Source of the DNA: an uncultured bacterium | Lineage (GTDB): Bacteria > Verrucomicrobiota > Verrucomicrobiia > CAIQCK01 | DNA: 49,354 bases | Assembly (NCBI GenBank): GCA_903870275.1 | Contig: CAIQCK010000084.1 | Span: 1-49,354, forward strand | Direction of reading: 5' to 3' | Part shown: positions 24,467 through 33,504 of the stretch, one piece after another | Layout of the letters: every line of letters begins with the position of its first letter | How positions within the stretch are numbered: position 1 is the first letter of the stretch | The notes under the pieces: generated by a model | The model's input: the letters and a program-made list of their open reading frames with translations, nothing else | What the model was told of the DNA's origin: nothing | Database searches by the model: none | Position numbers and translations under genes: made by a program

Positions 24467-25084
24467 TTACGGCTCGGATTGTCCTGCGTCGGCTGGCGGC
24501 GGGTTCTCCACGGCGGCCTCAGCAGCAGCGTTGGCGTTGCCCTCCCGCTCGGCCGAGGCCAGAGCCTGCTCCACTGGCGTGGGCGCGGGCGGCGGTGCCA
24601 GCAACGCGGACACCTCGGTCTGCACGGCTTCGAGCTGGTCCAGCCGCAGGCGCGGATCGGGCACGAGGAACGTCTCGCCAGTGCGGGCGTGTTCGTAGAT
24701 GAGAATCTTCTGACCGTCCTGCTCGGTGGTGTCACGATGCTTCAACGTGCGCTTGCGCTCCAGCATGATGGCGAGGATGTAGCGGGCGTTGGCGTGGCCG
24801 GGGTCTTTGGAATCAATGAACTTCCGCAACAGCGACTCCGCGTCTTCCTTCTTGAGCGTCTCCGGTTTTGGCGGCGCGGGCACCTGGAACGTCCCCGTCC
24901 AGTAGCTCACGGCGCTGGCGCGCTCGGCCCCGCCCCAACAAGCTGTGCACAAATCGCGGCGGCGGTAGCCCTCGGGTGTGAGGGAAAGTGCGGTGTGATA
25001 GTCCTCCTTGTCCGCAAAAGGCTTCTGACAGCCGTTGCAGGACTCGGAGCGCGTCTGGATGTGATCCCATTCTTCGATTGCCAT
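24467..25084 (-). CDS. Zinc-ribbon protein of unknown function
   Basis: The 205-residue product has two Cys pairs near the N-terminus (CNGCQKPF and LCTACW, residues about 17-50), likely a metal site, then a helical middle (ESLLRKFIDSK...ARYILAIMLERKRTL) and a low-complexity Pro/Ala/Glu C-terminus. The middle contains KILIYEHARTGETFLVPDP. It is the last gene of the ftsK-rodZ-rimO-pgsA-pgpA run, 11 bases after pgpA, so is probably co-transcribed. I do not recognise a named family. Confidence 0.72.
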   Translation of the reverse strand: MAIEEWDHIQTRSESCNGCQKPFADKEDYHTALSLTPEGYRRRDLCTACWGGAERASAVSYWTGTFQVPAPPKPETLKKEDAESLLRKFIDSKDPGHANARYILAIMLERKRTLKHRDTTEQDGQKILIYEHARTGETFLVPDPRLRLDQLEAVQTEVSALLAPPPAPTPVEQALASAEREGNANAAAEAAVENPPPADAGQSEP

Positions 25085-25095
25085 AAAACGCGCGA

Positions 25096-25608
25096 TTATA
25101 GGGCCGGCGCGCCCGCTTGCAAGCCGATGAGCCAATGAATCGCATGGAGCGCGCCGCAGGTGTAGAGCGCGGCGACGACATCGTCGGCGGTGATGCCCCA
25201 GCCGCCGGGCCAGCGTTGCACCCAATTTGCGGGCTGCGGCTTGATCACGTCAAAAATGCGGAAGAGAACGAACGCCGCAGCGAGCCAAGCGATTGTGACC
25301 GGCAGGCCGAGCATGGCCAGCGGAACACACGCGAGTTCATCCACAACCACCTGCGGCGGGTCTTTGCGGGCGAAATGCCGCTCACCGACGCCGGCGGTGA
25401 CGACGCTGAGCGCCAAGCCGGCAACGATGCCCGGCACGAGCCAGTTCAGTTTCCAGAGCGCGAAAAACCACAGCACACCGACGAGGCTGCCCCACGTGCC
25501 GGGAGCGAGCGGCAGGCAGCCGGCACCGAACCCGGTCGCGACAACCAGCGCCGCCCGCTCAAGTGTCCTGCGTATAAAGTCGGTGGCCACGGATGAGGTA
25601 GGAAACAC
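25096..25608 (-). CDS. pgpA: Phosphatidylglycerophosphatase A
   Basis: PgpA removes the phosphate from phosphatidylglycerophosphate in the inner membrane, directly after PgsA. The 170 residues carry the family motif GAGCLPLAPGTWGSL, the DELACVPLAMLGLP segment and DVIKPQPANWVQRWPGGWGITADDVVA (described at about residues 108-135), with about four hydrophobic helices. The start is GTG 25608 (or GTG 25590), inside the end of pgsA by about 50 bases, so the two consecutive enzymes are translationally linked. Confidence 0.9.
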   Translation of the reverse strand: MFPTSSVATDFIRRTLERAALVVATGFGAGCLPLAPGTWGSLVGVLWFFALWKLNWLVPGIVAGLALSVVTAGVGERHFARKDPPQVVVDELACVPLAMLGLPVTIAWLAAAFVLFRIFDVIKPQPANWVQRWPGGWGITADDVVAALYTCGALHAIHWLIGLQAGAPAL

Positions 25609-26176
25609 CGCTGATGACGGTCAGCACCACGGTCAGCAGCATCAGCCAAAACGTGATGGTGGGAAACCATTGCTCAAAGAGTTTCATGTAACTGCCGAGA
25701 AACAGCGGCCAGTCCTCGGTCAGCATCAAGCTGAGCAGGATGAAATTGATGCTGACCATCTGGGAAATCGTCTTCTGCTTGCCGAGCAGGTCGGCCGGCA
25801 GCGTCACGCCCTTCTGCGCCGCCATCAGCCGCAGGCCGTTGATGACGAACTCGCGCCCGATAATAACCACCGCCATCCACGCCTGCACGAGGTTGTGCTG
25901 GCCCGGCGGCAGGCCCGGCGCGTCAATCTCCACCAGACAGATGAACGCCGCGCAGGTGAGGATCTTGTCGGCGAGCGGATCGAGCATGATGCCGAAGTCG
26001 GTGGTGATCTTGTGCCGGCGCGCCAGCCAGCCGTCCCACCAGTCGGTAATGCTCGCGACGATGAAGAGAACGAATGCGACGGTCTTGCCGTAAGGAAAAT
26101 GCGGCAGCAGCAGCGCCATGACGAAAAACACCGTCATCACGATGCGTGAGAGCGTCAGTTTGTTGGGCGTGTTCAT
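25559..26176 (-). CDS. pgsA: CDP-diacylglycerol-glycerol-3-phosphate 3-phosphatidyltransferase
   Basis: PgsA makes phosphatidylglycerophosphate from CDP-diacylglycerol and glycerol 3-phosphate. The 205-residue membrane protein has the CDP-alcohol phosphotransferase motif D-G-x2-A-R-x8-G-x3-D-x3-D (DGWLARRHKITTDFGIMLDP and following, about residues 48-71) and several helices. The gene is followed with overlap by pgpA, the next enzyme of the same pathway. It begins 36 bases after the rimO stop. Confidence 0.93.
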   Translation of the reverse strand: MNTPNKLTLSRIVMTVFFVMALLLPHFPYGKTVAFVLFIVASITDWWDGWLARRHKITTDFGIMLDPLADKILTCAAFICLVEIDAPGLPPGQHNLVQAWMAVVIIGREFVINGLRLMAAQKGVTLPADLLGKQKTISQMVSINFILLSLMLTEDWPLFLGSYMKLFEQWFPTITFWLMLLTVVLTVISGVSYLIRGHRLYTQDT

Positions 26177-26212
26177 CAGCGAAACGTAATGCGTATTGCG
26201 TGAATTGGTCGT

Positions 26213-27808
26213 CTATGCTCGCTTGGCCACCACATCGTATTCGCTGCTGCCAGTCACAGTCACGTCCAGAAATTGGCCGGGCCGAAGTTTTTTCTCCGCA
26301 AGGTAAACCCGGCCGTCCACGTCCGGCGCGTCCGCTTCGCTGCGAGCAATCCAGACAAATCCCTTCCTCTGGCTCGGTCCGTCCACCAACACGCGCAAGC
26401 GCCGGCCCATCAAAGCGGCGTTCCGCTCGCGGCTGAGCTGCTGCTGCAACGCCATCGCGCGAGCGTAGCGGTCCTGCTTCACCGCCTCCGGTACCTGGCG
26501 CGGCATCGTGGCGGCGCGGCTGCCCTCCTCGCGCGAGTAGAGGAACACGCCAACCCGGTCGAATGCCGTCTCGCGGATGAAATCGAGCAGGTGCTCAAAA
26601 TGGCGTTCAGTCTCGCCGGGAAAACCCACCAGGAACGTCGTCCGCAACGCGATGCCGGGTATGCCGCGTCGCATCCGCGCGATCAGGCCGCGAATCCATG
26701 CCTCGCTCGTCTCGCGTTGCATCGCGGCGAGCATCGCCGGGTGAATGTGCTGGAGCGGCATGTCCACGTAGCGAACGATCTTCTTCGACCCGGCAAGGGT
26801 CTCGATGAGGTCGTCGCTCCAATGCGCGGGATGCGTGTAGAGGAGCCGAATCCAGAAGTCGCCGGGAATGACGTCCATCTCGCGAAGCAGAGTGCAGAGG
26901 GTCGGGAGATCGTGAAGCGTGGAACGTGAAGCGTAAAGCGCCGGCAACTGTAGCGGCGGTCTCTGACCGCCAGACTTTCGATACGAAGACGTCCGGCGGT
27001 CGGAGGCCGCCGCTACAGGAAGGAGCGACGACTGCTCAAAGCTGCGGCTTCGCGTGTGGTCGAAGGGCCGCCGGTCGCGGGCGCTGGCGGGCCAGAGGTC
27101 GAGGCCGTAATATGTCGTGTCTTGGGAAATGAGGTTCAGTTCCTTGACGCCTTCGGCGACGAGCCGGCGCGCCTCGACGACGATGCTTTCGACGGGTCGG
27201 CTGCGGTGCCGGCCGCGAATCTGCGGAATGACGCAGAAGGTGCACGGGTGGTCGCAGCCTTCGGCGATCTTCACGTAAGCGAAATGGTTCGGGGTCAAAC
27301 GAAACCGCGGAGCATCGTGGTCGGGAATGTAGGTCGCGCGCCGCGAAACAAGCTGGATGGGGGCGGTGGCCGGTTTTTTTCTTCCAACGGCCGTCTGTCC
27401 CCTGCCCTCAACCTTCCCACCCGTCTTCCGCAATCCCGAGGCCTTCCGGTGCGCGACGGCTTGCCGGACGATGTCGGCCACCTTCGGCACTTCGTTGAGA
27501 CCCATGAGCGCGTCAATCTCGCTGATCTCCTTGCGCAACGCTTCCGGGAACCGCTGCGCCATGCAACCGCTGACGATCAATGCCTGGTCCGGCCGGAGGC
27601 GTCGCCGCACTTCGTCAGCTTCGAAGATGGCGTGAACGCTTTCTTCCTTGGCGGGATTGATGAACGAGCACGTGTTGACGATGATTGCGTCCGCATCGCG
27701 GGCGTCGTTGACGATCGTCATGCCCGCCTGGAGCAGGTGGCCCAGCATGACCTCGGCGTCCACAAGGTTCTTGGCGCATCCGAGGTTGATGAGGCCGACT
27801 TTGGTCAT
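26213..27808 (-). CDS. rimO: Ribosomal protein S12 methylthiotransferase RimO, with insertions
   Basis: RimO attaches a methylthio group to an Asp of ribosomal protein S12. It has the N-terminal MTTase domain (KVGLINLGCAKNLVDAEVM), the radical-SAM cluster C185-x3-C189-x2-C192 (CDHPCTFC), and the TRAM domain at the C-terminus (RVYLAEKKLRPGQFLDVTV). At 531 residues it is about 80-100 longer than usual. Residues about 261-300 are encoded by four heptamers and a REP-like doublet (26912-27018). A second extra stretch (about residues 125-160, KTGGKVEGRGQTAV...) precedes the cluster. Both lie between conserved blocks and keep the frame, so the enzyme is probably functional. ATG 27808 is chosen by homology. 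Confidence 0.92.
   Translation of the reverse strand: MTKVGLINLGCAKNLVDAEVMLGHLLQAGMTIVNDARDADAIIVNTCSFINPAKEESVHAIFEADEVRRRLRPDQALIVSGCMAQRFPEALRKEISEIDALMGLNEVPKVADIVRQAVAHRKASGLRKTGGKVEGRGQTAVGRKKPATAPIQLVSRRATYIPDHDAPRFRLTPNHFAYVKIAEGCDHPCTFCVIPQIRGRHRSRPVESIVVEARRLVAEGVKELNLISQDTTYYGLDLWPASARDRRPFDHTRSRSFEQSSLLPVAAASDRRTSSYRKSGGQRPPLQLPALYASRSTLHDLPTLCTLLREMDVIPGDFWIRLLYTHPAHWSDDLIETLAGSKKIVRYVDMPLQHIHPAMLAAMQRETSEAWIRGLIARMRRGIPGIALRTTFLVGFPGETERHFEHLLDFIRETAFDRVGVFLYSREEGSRAATMPRQVPEAVKQDRYARAMALQQQLSRERNAALMGRRLRVLVDGPSQRKGFVWIARSEADAPDVDGRVYLAEKKLRPGQFLDVTVTGSSEYDVVAKRA
26912..27018. repeat. Composite repeat inserted in frame in rimO
   Basis: Four heptamers, GTGAAGC, GTGGAAC, GTGAAGC and GTAAAGC, fill 26912-26939 exactly. 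Eight bases later a REP-like doublet begins: 26948-26971 and 26995-27018 are inverted copies agreeing at 22 of 24 positions. It has the GTAG-CGGCGGTC-TCT-GACCGCC unit seen at 14773. The segment replaces nothing conserved: it lies between the LISQDTTYYGLDLW and LLREMDVIPGDFWIRLLYTH blocks of RimO. Confidence 0.8.
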
Positions 27809-27816
27809 GGGGAAAA

Positions 27817-27894
27817 GTAATCCGTAATTGGTGATTGGAAACTCGTGATTCGCAACTCGTGATTGTGATTTCCAATCACCAATTACCAATCACC
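27817..27894. repeat. Heptanucleotide array between rodZ and rimO
   Basis: Seven consecutive 7-base units run from 27817 to 27865 (GTAATCC, GTAATTG, GTGATTG, GAAACTC, GTGATTC, GCAACTC, GTGATTG). Inverted units CCAATCA, CCAATTA, CCAATCA follow (27872-27892). The halves can pair as a long imperfect hairpin. It fills almost all of the 97-base gap between rodZ and rimO and abuts the rimO start codon. Confidence 0.75.
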
Positions 27895-27905
27895 ATTTTC
27901 CCCCA

Positions 27906-28685
27906 CTAGAACTGCTTCTCGATTTGCTCGCGGCGGCGGCCGAGCTTGCCCATGTCCTTCTGGTCATACCAGACATGAATGGCATTGCCGTCGTTGACCT
28001 TGACCTTGACGATGCGATTGGCGTCGAACTTGCGCACCTCGTTGCGCGGCATGTTGCCCCGGAACAGCACCGCGCCGTCCACGGTCACGGTGACTTCGCA
28101 CGGCTCGTCGGCGCGAATCGTCAGCGAATGCGCCGGCGCGGGCGGCGGCGCAATGATCAGCATGGGGCCGGCGCCTTTCGGCTTCAAGTAGGCGTCGGTG
28201 CCGGTCTTCGTCGGCGCCGGGTTCGTGGCGGCTTTCTCCGCGATCTTCGGTTCGCTCTTGGAGTGGCTTACCCAACTGTAGAAGCCCCATGCGGCCCAGA
28301 TCAGCACGATCACGCCGACGGCGACGCCGAGCAGCGCGAGCAGGAGCGTCGGCGACAGCGGCGTTTGCGGCTCGGGAAGCACGCTGGTTGAGGTCTTGCC
28401 AATGGGCCGGTAGGTTATCGGTTTGGGCGCCTCGGCCAAAGCGACCGGCTCGGCTGCCTTCAAGCTGACAAACTGGCTCACGAGCGGCTTGGTGTCAAGT
28501 CCCAGATACTGCGCGTAGATGCGGAGGAAACCTCTGACGTAAACCGGCGCTTCGATCCGCTCGAACTGGTTCGCCTCCAACGCGGCGAGGTATTCGGCTT
28601 TGATCTTCGTCGCCTGCGCCGCGGTCTCCAGCGCGATCTTCTTCCGCTCGCGCGCCTCGCGTAATTGTTGACCGATGGTTTCCAT
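27906..28685 (-). CDS. rodZ: RodZ-like cytoskeletal membrane protein
   Basis: RodZ links MreB filaments to the cell-wall elongation machinery. The 259 residues show an N-terminal helix-turn-helix (GQQLREARERKKIALETAAQ...YLAALEANQFERI), a region reaching YVRGFLRIYAQYLGLD, one membrane helix (about residues 120-142) and a C-terminal periplasmic DUF4115-like beta domain (ADEPCEVTVTVDGAVLFRG). AGGAA lies about 10 bases before ATG 28685. It starts 17 bases after the ftsK stop, so the two are probably co-transcribed. Confidence 0.85.
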   Translation of the reverse strand: METIGQQLREARERKKIALETAAQATKIKAEYLAALEANQFERIEAPVYVRGFLRIYAQYLGLDTKPLVSQFVSLKAAEPVALAEAPKPITYRPIGKTSTSVLPEPQTPLSPTLLLALLGVAVGVIVLIWAAWGFYSWVSHSKSEPKIAEKAATNPAPTKTGTDAYLKPKGAGPMLIIAPPPAPAHSLTIRADEPCEVTVTVDGAVLFRGNMPRNEVRKFDANRIVKVKVNDGNAIHVWYDQKDMGKLGRRREQIEKQF

Positions 28686-28702
28686 GAAACTGGTTCCTGA
28701 AT

Positions 28703-31339
28703 TTACTCTTCGTTGTTGGCGGGGATTTCGCCATCCAAATCCACCAGGATGTCCCGCGGCTCCGCGCCCTTATGCGGGCCGACAATGCCGCGTTCTTCGA
28801 TAATATCCATGATCCGCGCCGCCCGCGTATAGCCGATTCGCAACCGCCGCTGCAAGATGGAAACCGACGCGCGTTTCGTCTGGCGGATGACTTCAATGCA
28901 CTGCTCCACCAGTTCCTCGTCCTCTTCGGACTCGCCATTGCCACCGCCGGCGGGTGACTCGGCGGTGAGTTTCTCGGTAATGCCGCGCTCAAAACTCGGC
29001 GGCGCCTGTTTGCCCAGAAAATCTGCCACCGCGCGAATCTCCTCGTCCTGGACGTAAACGCCCTGCGCGCGGATCAGCTTCGAGCTGCCGGGCGGCAGGT
29101 ACAGCATGTCGCCCTTGCCGAGCAGCTTGTCCGCGCCGTTGGCGTCGAGAATAACGCGGCTGTCCTGCTTGCTCGCCACCTGGAAAGCGATGCGCGCCGG
29201 CACGTTCGCCTTGATGACGCCGGTGATGACGTCCACGCTCGGCCGTTGCGTGGCCAGTATCATGTGGATGCCGGTGGCGCGCGCCAGTTGCGCCAGCCGT
29301 GTGATGGCCATCTCCACGTCGGCCGGCGCGGTCATCATCAAGTCCGCCAGTTCGTCCACCACCAGCACAATGTAAGGCAGTTTGTCGGGAATCTTCACCT
29401 CGAAATCGCGCGGCACCGTCAGCTCCATCTGTTGGTCCGCGGCGGTCTTGTCCGCCGCCTCGCGCTGCGGGTCGCGTTTGCGGTCGCGCGTGTTGAAGCC
29501 GTGAATGTTGCGGACGCCGACCTTGGCGAACACCTGGTAGCGCCGCTCCATTTCGTTGATCAGCCAGCGCAGTGCCAGCAGCACCTTTTTTGCGTCGGTG
29601 ACGATCGGTAGCGCCAGATGCGGCAACGCGTGCAGCATTTGCATCTCGACGATCTTCGGGTCCACGAACACGAATTTGAGGTCTTCCGGCGACATGCGAA
29701 ACAGCAGGCCGGTGATGATCGCATTGATGCAGACGGTCTTGCCGGAGCCGGTGGCGCCGGCCACCAGCATGTGCGGCATGTCGGCCAAGTCGCCGATGAC
29801 GACGTTGCCGCCGATGTCCTTGCCGAGCGCGAGCGGCAGGCGCGCCTTGGTGTGCTTCCAGGCTTCGGATTCCAGCACGTCGCGCAGGAACACAACCGTG
29901 GTGGTGTGGTTGGGCACCTCGATGCCGACGGCGGCTTTGCCCGGAATCGGCGCGATGATGCGGACGCTGGCGGCCCGCATCGCCAGCGCGATGTTGTTGT
30001 GCAACGTGGTGATCTTCTCCACCTTCACGCCGGCCGCTGGATGAACTTCGTAGCGCGTGATCACCGGCCCTCTCGTCACCTCGCCGATGCGCACATCGAG
30101 GCCGAAATCGGCCAGCGTGGATTGAAGAACAGCGGCGCTTTGCTTCAAGTCCTCGACCACTTGCGCGTTCGGACTGTCGGGCGCGGACTGTGCCAACGTA
30201 TCGTGACCGGGCAATTGCCAGTTCTTGTAGGAAACCGGCGCAGCCAAAGGCGCGACGGCACCGGGTTTACGCGGCATGGCAGGACGAGGCGTGGCGCCCG
30301 GCGCGGCGGGTTTCGACGGCGCGGATGGCGACACCGGTTCCGGCGCAACGACAGCGAGCGCCTCCTGCGGCTCGGGTTTTCTGGCCGGCGCGGGCGGCGG
30401 TTCGACTTTCGGCTTGGGCGCGGGCTTCGGCGGGGGCGGCGGCTCGGGCTGCGGTTCGAATCTTGGCATCGGCGGCGCGGCGGCTGCGCTTGCCAGGGCT
30501 TTCGCCGCGGCTTTGTCGCCCACCGGCGTCGCCGTGGGAATCATGGCCTGTTTGACCGTTGGCGTCGGCTGCGAATGATCGCGAATCGTGATCTGCTGCG
30601 GCGGCAGCGCCACCTCCTCCGGTTCCGCCTCCGGCTCCTCATGCGCTCTGGCGGCTGCCCGCTTGCCGTTCTTCTCCAACTCACGCATCTGCCGCTCCAC
30701 GTCGCGCTGCTTGCGCACCAACTCCCCGCGCAGGTCGGAGCGTGAAGGAGCCGTCGCTTCCTCGCGTTTCACCGCCCACGCTTCCTGGAGCTTCATCAGC
30801 AGCAACGCGCCGGTGTGGATCGGCCTGAAGCCCGTCAGCATCACGACGCTGATCAACCAAACCGTCGGCAAAATGATGTACGGCCCGGCCGGCGCGACCG
30901 GCGCAAGCAGCGTTCCCGCAATGAACTGCCCGATGAATCCGCCTGCGCCATGCCCACATTGCGCCAAGGAGGCATCCGACGCGATTTGCAGCTTGTCGGC
31001 CAGACCGCAGCCTGAAAGCAGCATCAGAGCCGTCCAATACACCTGCCGCCAGCCCATCCGCTCGCCCGCAAACAGAAACGTGACGCCAAAGCCAAGCGAG
31101 AGTCCGAACAACAGCCACACGCCGTTCCCGAACGGCAGCGCCAGCAAATACGCCGCCCAAGCGCCGATCGGCCCGACGAAATTGTGTGCCGGCGAGTTCG
31201 GCGGCTCTTTGATCCACGAAATGTCCCCCGGCACAAAGGAGATGAAGCTCAGGAAGAGCCCGATGCTCATCATGAGCAAAAATATCGCGTTCACCTCCCA
31301 TAAGTGGGCGGTGCTGCGTGTTCGTGCATTACTGGCCAT
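28703..31339 (-). CDS. ftsK: FtsK/SpoIIIE-type DNA translocase
   Basis: FtsK pumps chromosome termini across the division septum. The 878 residues show four to five N-terminal membrane helices (about 15-175), a Pro/Ala/Glu linker (about 230-370), and the RecA-like motor with Walker A GATGSGKTV (about 527-535) and Walker B IVLVVDELADLM. The C-terminal gamma winged helix (RRLRIGYTRAARIMDIIEERGIVGPHKG, about 830-858) reads KOPS-like sites. ATG 31339 is preferred over 31366. It is the first gene of a six-gene minus-strand run. Confidence 0.95.
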   Translation of the reverse strand: MASNARTRSTAHLWEVNAIFLLMMSIGLFLSFISFVPGDISWIKEPPNSPAHNFVGPIGAWAAYLLALPFGNGVWLLFGLSLGFGVTFLFAGERMGWRQVYWTALMLLSGCGLADKLQIASDASLAQCGHGAGGFIGQFIAGTLLAPVAPAGPYIILPTVWLISVVMLTGFRPIHTGALLLMKLQEAWAVKREEATAPSRSDLRGELVRKQRDVERQMRELEKNGKRAAARAHEEPEAEPEEVALPPQQITIRDHSQPTPTVKQAMIPTATPVGDKAAAKALASAAAAPPMPRFEPQPEPPPPPKPAPKPKVEPPPAPARKPEPQEALAVVAPEPVSPSAPSKPAAPGATPRPAMPRKPGAVAPLAAPVSYKNWQLPGHDTLAQSAPDSPNAQVVEDLKQSAAVLQSTLADFGLDVRIGEVTRGPVITRYEVHPAAGVKVEKITTLHNNIALAMRAASVRIIAPIPGKAAVGIEVPNHTTTVVFLRDVLESEAWKHTKARLPLALGKDIGGNVVIGDLADMPHMLVAGATGSGKTVCINAIITGLLFRMSPEDLKFVFVDPKIVEMQMLHALPHLALPIVTDAKKVLLALRWLINEMERRYQVFAKVGVRNIHGFNTRDRKRDPQREAADKTAADQQMELTVPRDFEVKIPDKLPYIVLVVDELADLMMTAPADVEMAITRLAQLARATGIHMILATQRPSVDVITGVIKANVPARIAFQVASKQDSRVILDANGADKLLGKGDMLYLPPGSSKLIRAQGVYVQDEEIRAVADFLGKQAPPSFERGITEKLTAESPAGGGNGESEEDEELVEQCIEVIRQTKRASVSILQRRLRIGYTRAARIMDIIEERGIVGPHKGAEPRDILVDLDGEIPANNEE

Positions 31340-31456
31340 CGATGAAAGGCCAGTATAGGCCGCCACCCCGCCAATGACAATTCAATCCTCACCCGCACGC
31401 CGTTTTCGTTCGTCCCGCGGCTTGACTCCACCGGCAAAACCGGGTTCATTCGCGTC

Positions 31457-32368
31457 ATGCTTTATCCGCTGATCTTCCAGCCGATTTTCAAGGAGCGCGT
31501 CTGGGGCGGACGCGAAATGGAGCGGCTTTACCGCAAGGCGCTGCCGCCCGGCGCCATCGGCGAGTCTTGGGAAATCAGCGATCACGGCGACGATATCAGC
31601 GTCGTCGCCAACGGCCCTCTCGCCGGCCGCACGCTGCGTTCCATCATGGAGGAGCATGCGGAGGAACTGCTCGGCGAGGCGTCGCCAATGGCGAACGGTC
31701 GCTTCCCGCTGCTCATCAAAATCCTCGACGCCCGCGAGCGGTTGTCGCTCCAGGTCCACCCTCCCGCCGAAGTCGCGCCGAAACTCGGCGGCGAGCCGAA
31801 GACGGAGATGTGGTTTGTGGCGCAGGCCGATCCCGGCGCGATGATTTACGCCGGCCTCAAATGCGGCGTGACGCGGCGGCAGTTCGAGGCGGCGCTCAAG
31901 CGGCAGGAACTGGAGCCCCTCATCCACCAGATCGCGCCGCGCGCGGGCGACGCGCTCTTTGTGCCGTCGGGCCGGCTGCACGCCATCGGCGCGGGACTGG
32001 TCATCTTCGAGATTCAGCAGAACTCCGACACGACCTACCGCGTGTATGATTGGGGCCGGCCGCGCGAAATCCACGTGGCGCAGTCGCTCCAATGCATTGA
32101 CTTCAAGGATTTCGAGCCGTCGCTGGCCGACGCGCGCGAGGAGGTGCTGGTGGCATGCGAACACTTCGTCTGCGCCCGCCTGGCGCTCGACGCCCCTCGC
32201 CTGCTCCACTGCTACGATTCGTTCCACATCATCGCCGCCGTCGAGGGCGGCGTGGAGATCGGCGACGTGACGCTGGCGGCGGGACAGTTCGCGCTGGTGC
32301 CGGCGTCGCTGGGAGAGTTCACGCTCCGCCCGCGCGGCAAGGCGACGGTACTGGATGCGTTCGTCTGA
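31457..32368 (+). CDS. manA: Mannose-6-phosphate isomerase, short class I type
   Basis: The 303-residue cupin enzyme interconverts mannose 6-phosphate and fructose 6-phosphate. Zinc ligands are suggested by LQVHPPAEVAP, GGEPKTEMWF and LFVPSGRLHAIGAGL, with EIQQNSDTTYRVYDWGR following, as in B. subtilis-type ManA. The C-terminal cupin half is shorter than in E. coli ManA, as usual for this group. It starts divergently from ftsK with a gap of about 117 bases. Confidence 0.9.
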   Translation: MLYPLIFQPIFKERVWGGREMERLYRKALPPGAIGESWEISDHGDDISVVANGPLAGRTLRSIMEEHAEELLGEASPMANGRFPLLIKILDARERLSLQVHPPAEVAPKLGGEPKTEMWFVAQADPGAMIYAGLKCGVTRRQFEAALKRQELEPLIHQIAPRAGDALFVPSGRLHAIGAGLVIFEIQQNSDTTYRVYDWGRPREIHVAQSLQCIDFKDFEPSLADAREEVLVACEHFVCARLALDAPRLLHCYDSFHIIAAVEGGVEIGDVTLAAGQFALVPASLGEFTLRPRGKATVLDAFV

Positions 32369-32407
32369 TCCGCACCGCCCGCGTTCCGCATAGCAACAGT
32401 TTCCCCT

Positions 32408-33478
32408 ATGAAAACGATTTCACTGGCAGTCATTCCCGGCGACGGCATCGGCAAAGAGGTCGTCCCGGCAGGCTTGCGTGTGCTCGACACGGCGGCGGAG
32501 TTGCACGGCGGGCTGAAGTTCACCAGGACCGAATTCCCGTGGTCGTGCGAATACTCCGTCGCGCACGGCAAGATGTGCCCCGACGACTGGCGGAAGACGC
32601 TCGCGAACTTCGAGGCCATCTTCTTCGGCGCCATCGGCCTGCCGAGCGTCGTGCCGGATCACGTCTCGCTCTGGGATTTCATGATGGGCATGCGGCGCGG
32701 GTTCGAGCAATACGTCAATTTGCGCCCCGTGAAGCTCCTCCGCGGCATCACATCGCCGTTGCGCGACAAGAAGCCGCACGGCTTCGATTTCACGGTCGTG
32801 CGCGAAAACAACGAAGGCGAATACTCGACCGTCGGCGGGCGCGTCTATGAAGGCACGCCCTACGAAGCCGCCATCCAGCAGGCGTATTTTTCCCGGCACG
32901 GCTGCGAGCGCGTGCTGCGCTACGCGTTCGACCTCGCCCGCAAGTCGCGCCGCAAGCGCCTCCTGTCGGTGACGAAATCCAACGGCATCATTTACTCGAT
33001 GCCGTTCTGGGACCAGATCACCGGCGAGGTCGCCGCCGCTTACGGCGATGTGCAGTGGCGGTTGATGCACGTGGATGCGGCTGCGGCTTATTTCGTCCTG
33101 AAGCCGGAGGAACTCGACGTGGTGGTCGCCTCGAATCTCTTCGGCGACATCCTCACCGATCTCGGCGGCGCCATCATGGGCAGCATCGGCATGGCGCCCG
33201 CCGCCAATCTCAACCCGGAACGGAAATATCCCTCCATGTTCGAGCCGGTCCACGGCAGCGCGCCGGACATCGCCGGGCGCGGCATTGCCAACCCCGTCGG
33301 TCAAGTCTGGACTGCGTCCTTGATGCTGGAGTGGTTTGGCGAACCGGCGCTCGCGGCGCGGCTGGTCACCGCCATCGAAGACACGCTCGAGGCCGGCATC
33401 AAGACTCCCGACCTCGGCGGCCGGGCCAACACCCACGAAGTTACGGACGCGCTGATCGCCAATCTGAGAAAGGGCTGA
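32408..33478 (+). CDS. ttuC: Tartrate dehydrogenase-like beta-decarboxylating dehydrogenase
   Basis: The 356 residues belong to the isocitrate/isopropylmalate dehydrogenase family. They have the N-terminal LAVIPGDGIGKEVVPAG, RPVKLLRGITSPL, VRENNEGEYS and the NAD-binding EPVHGSAPDIAGRGIANPVG. YVNLRPVKLLRG and the WDFMMGMRRGFEQ segment are typical of tartrate dehydrogenase/D-malate dehydrogenase (TtuC/DmlA) rather than LeuB. It should oxidise tartrate or D-malate with NAD. ATG 32408 follows manA by 39 bases. Confidence 0.85.
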   Translation: MKTISLAVIPGDGIGKEVVPAGLRVLDTAAELHGGLKFTRTEFPWSCEYSVAHGKMCPDDWRKTLANFEAIFFGAIGLPSVVPDHVSLWDFMMGMRRGFEQYVNLRPVKLLRGITSPLRDKKPHGFDFTVVRENNEGEYSTVGGRVYEGTPYEAAIQQAYFSRHGCERVLRYAFDLARKSRRKRLLSVTKSNGIIYSMPFWDQITGEVAAAYGDVQWRLMHVDAAAAYFVLKPEELDVVVASNLFGDILTDLGGAIMGSIGMAPAANLNPERKYPSMFEPVHGSAPDIAGRGIANPVGQVWTASLMLEWFGEPALAARLVTAIEDTLEAGIKTPDLGGRANTHEVTDALIANLRKG

Positions 33479-33504
33479 AGCCGGCCTCCATGCCGCCGGC
33501 CACC

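Noticed and set aside
27817..27894. CRISPR-like appearance of short regular repeats
   Set aside because: The period is 7 bases with degenerate units and inverted halves; there are no 20-40 base direct repeats with unique spacers and no cas genes.
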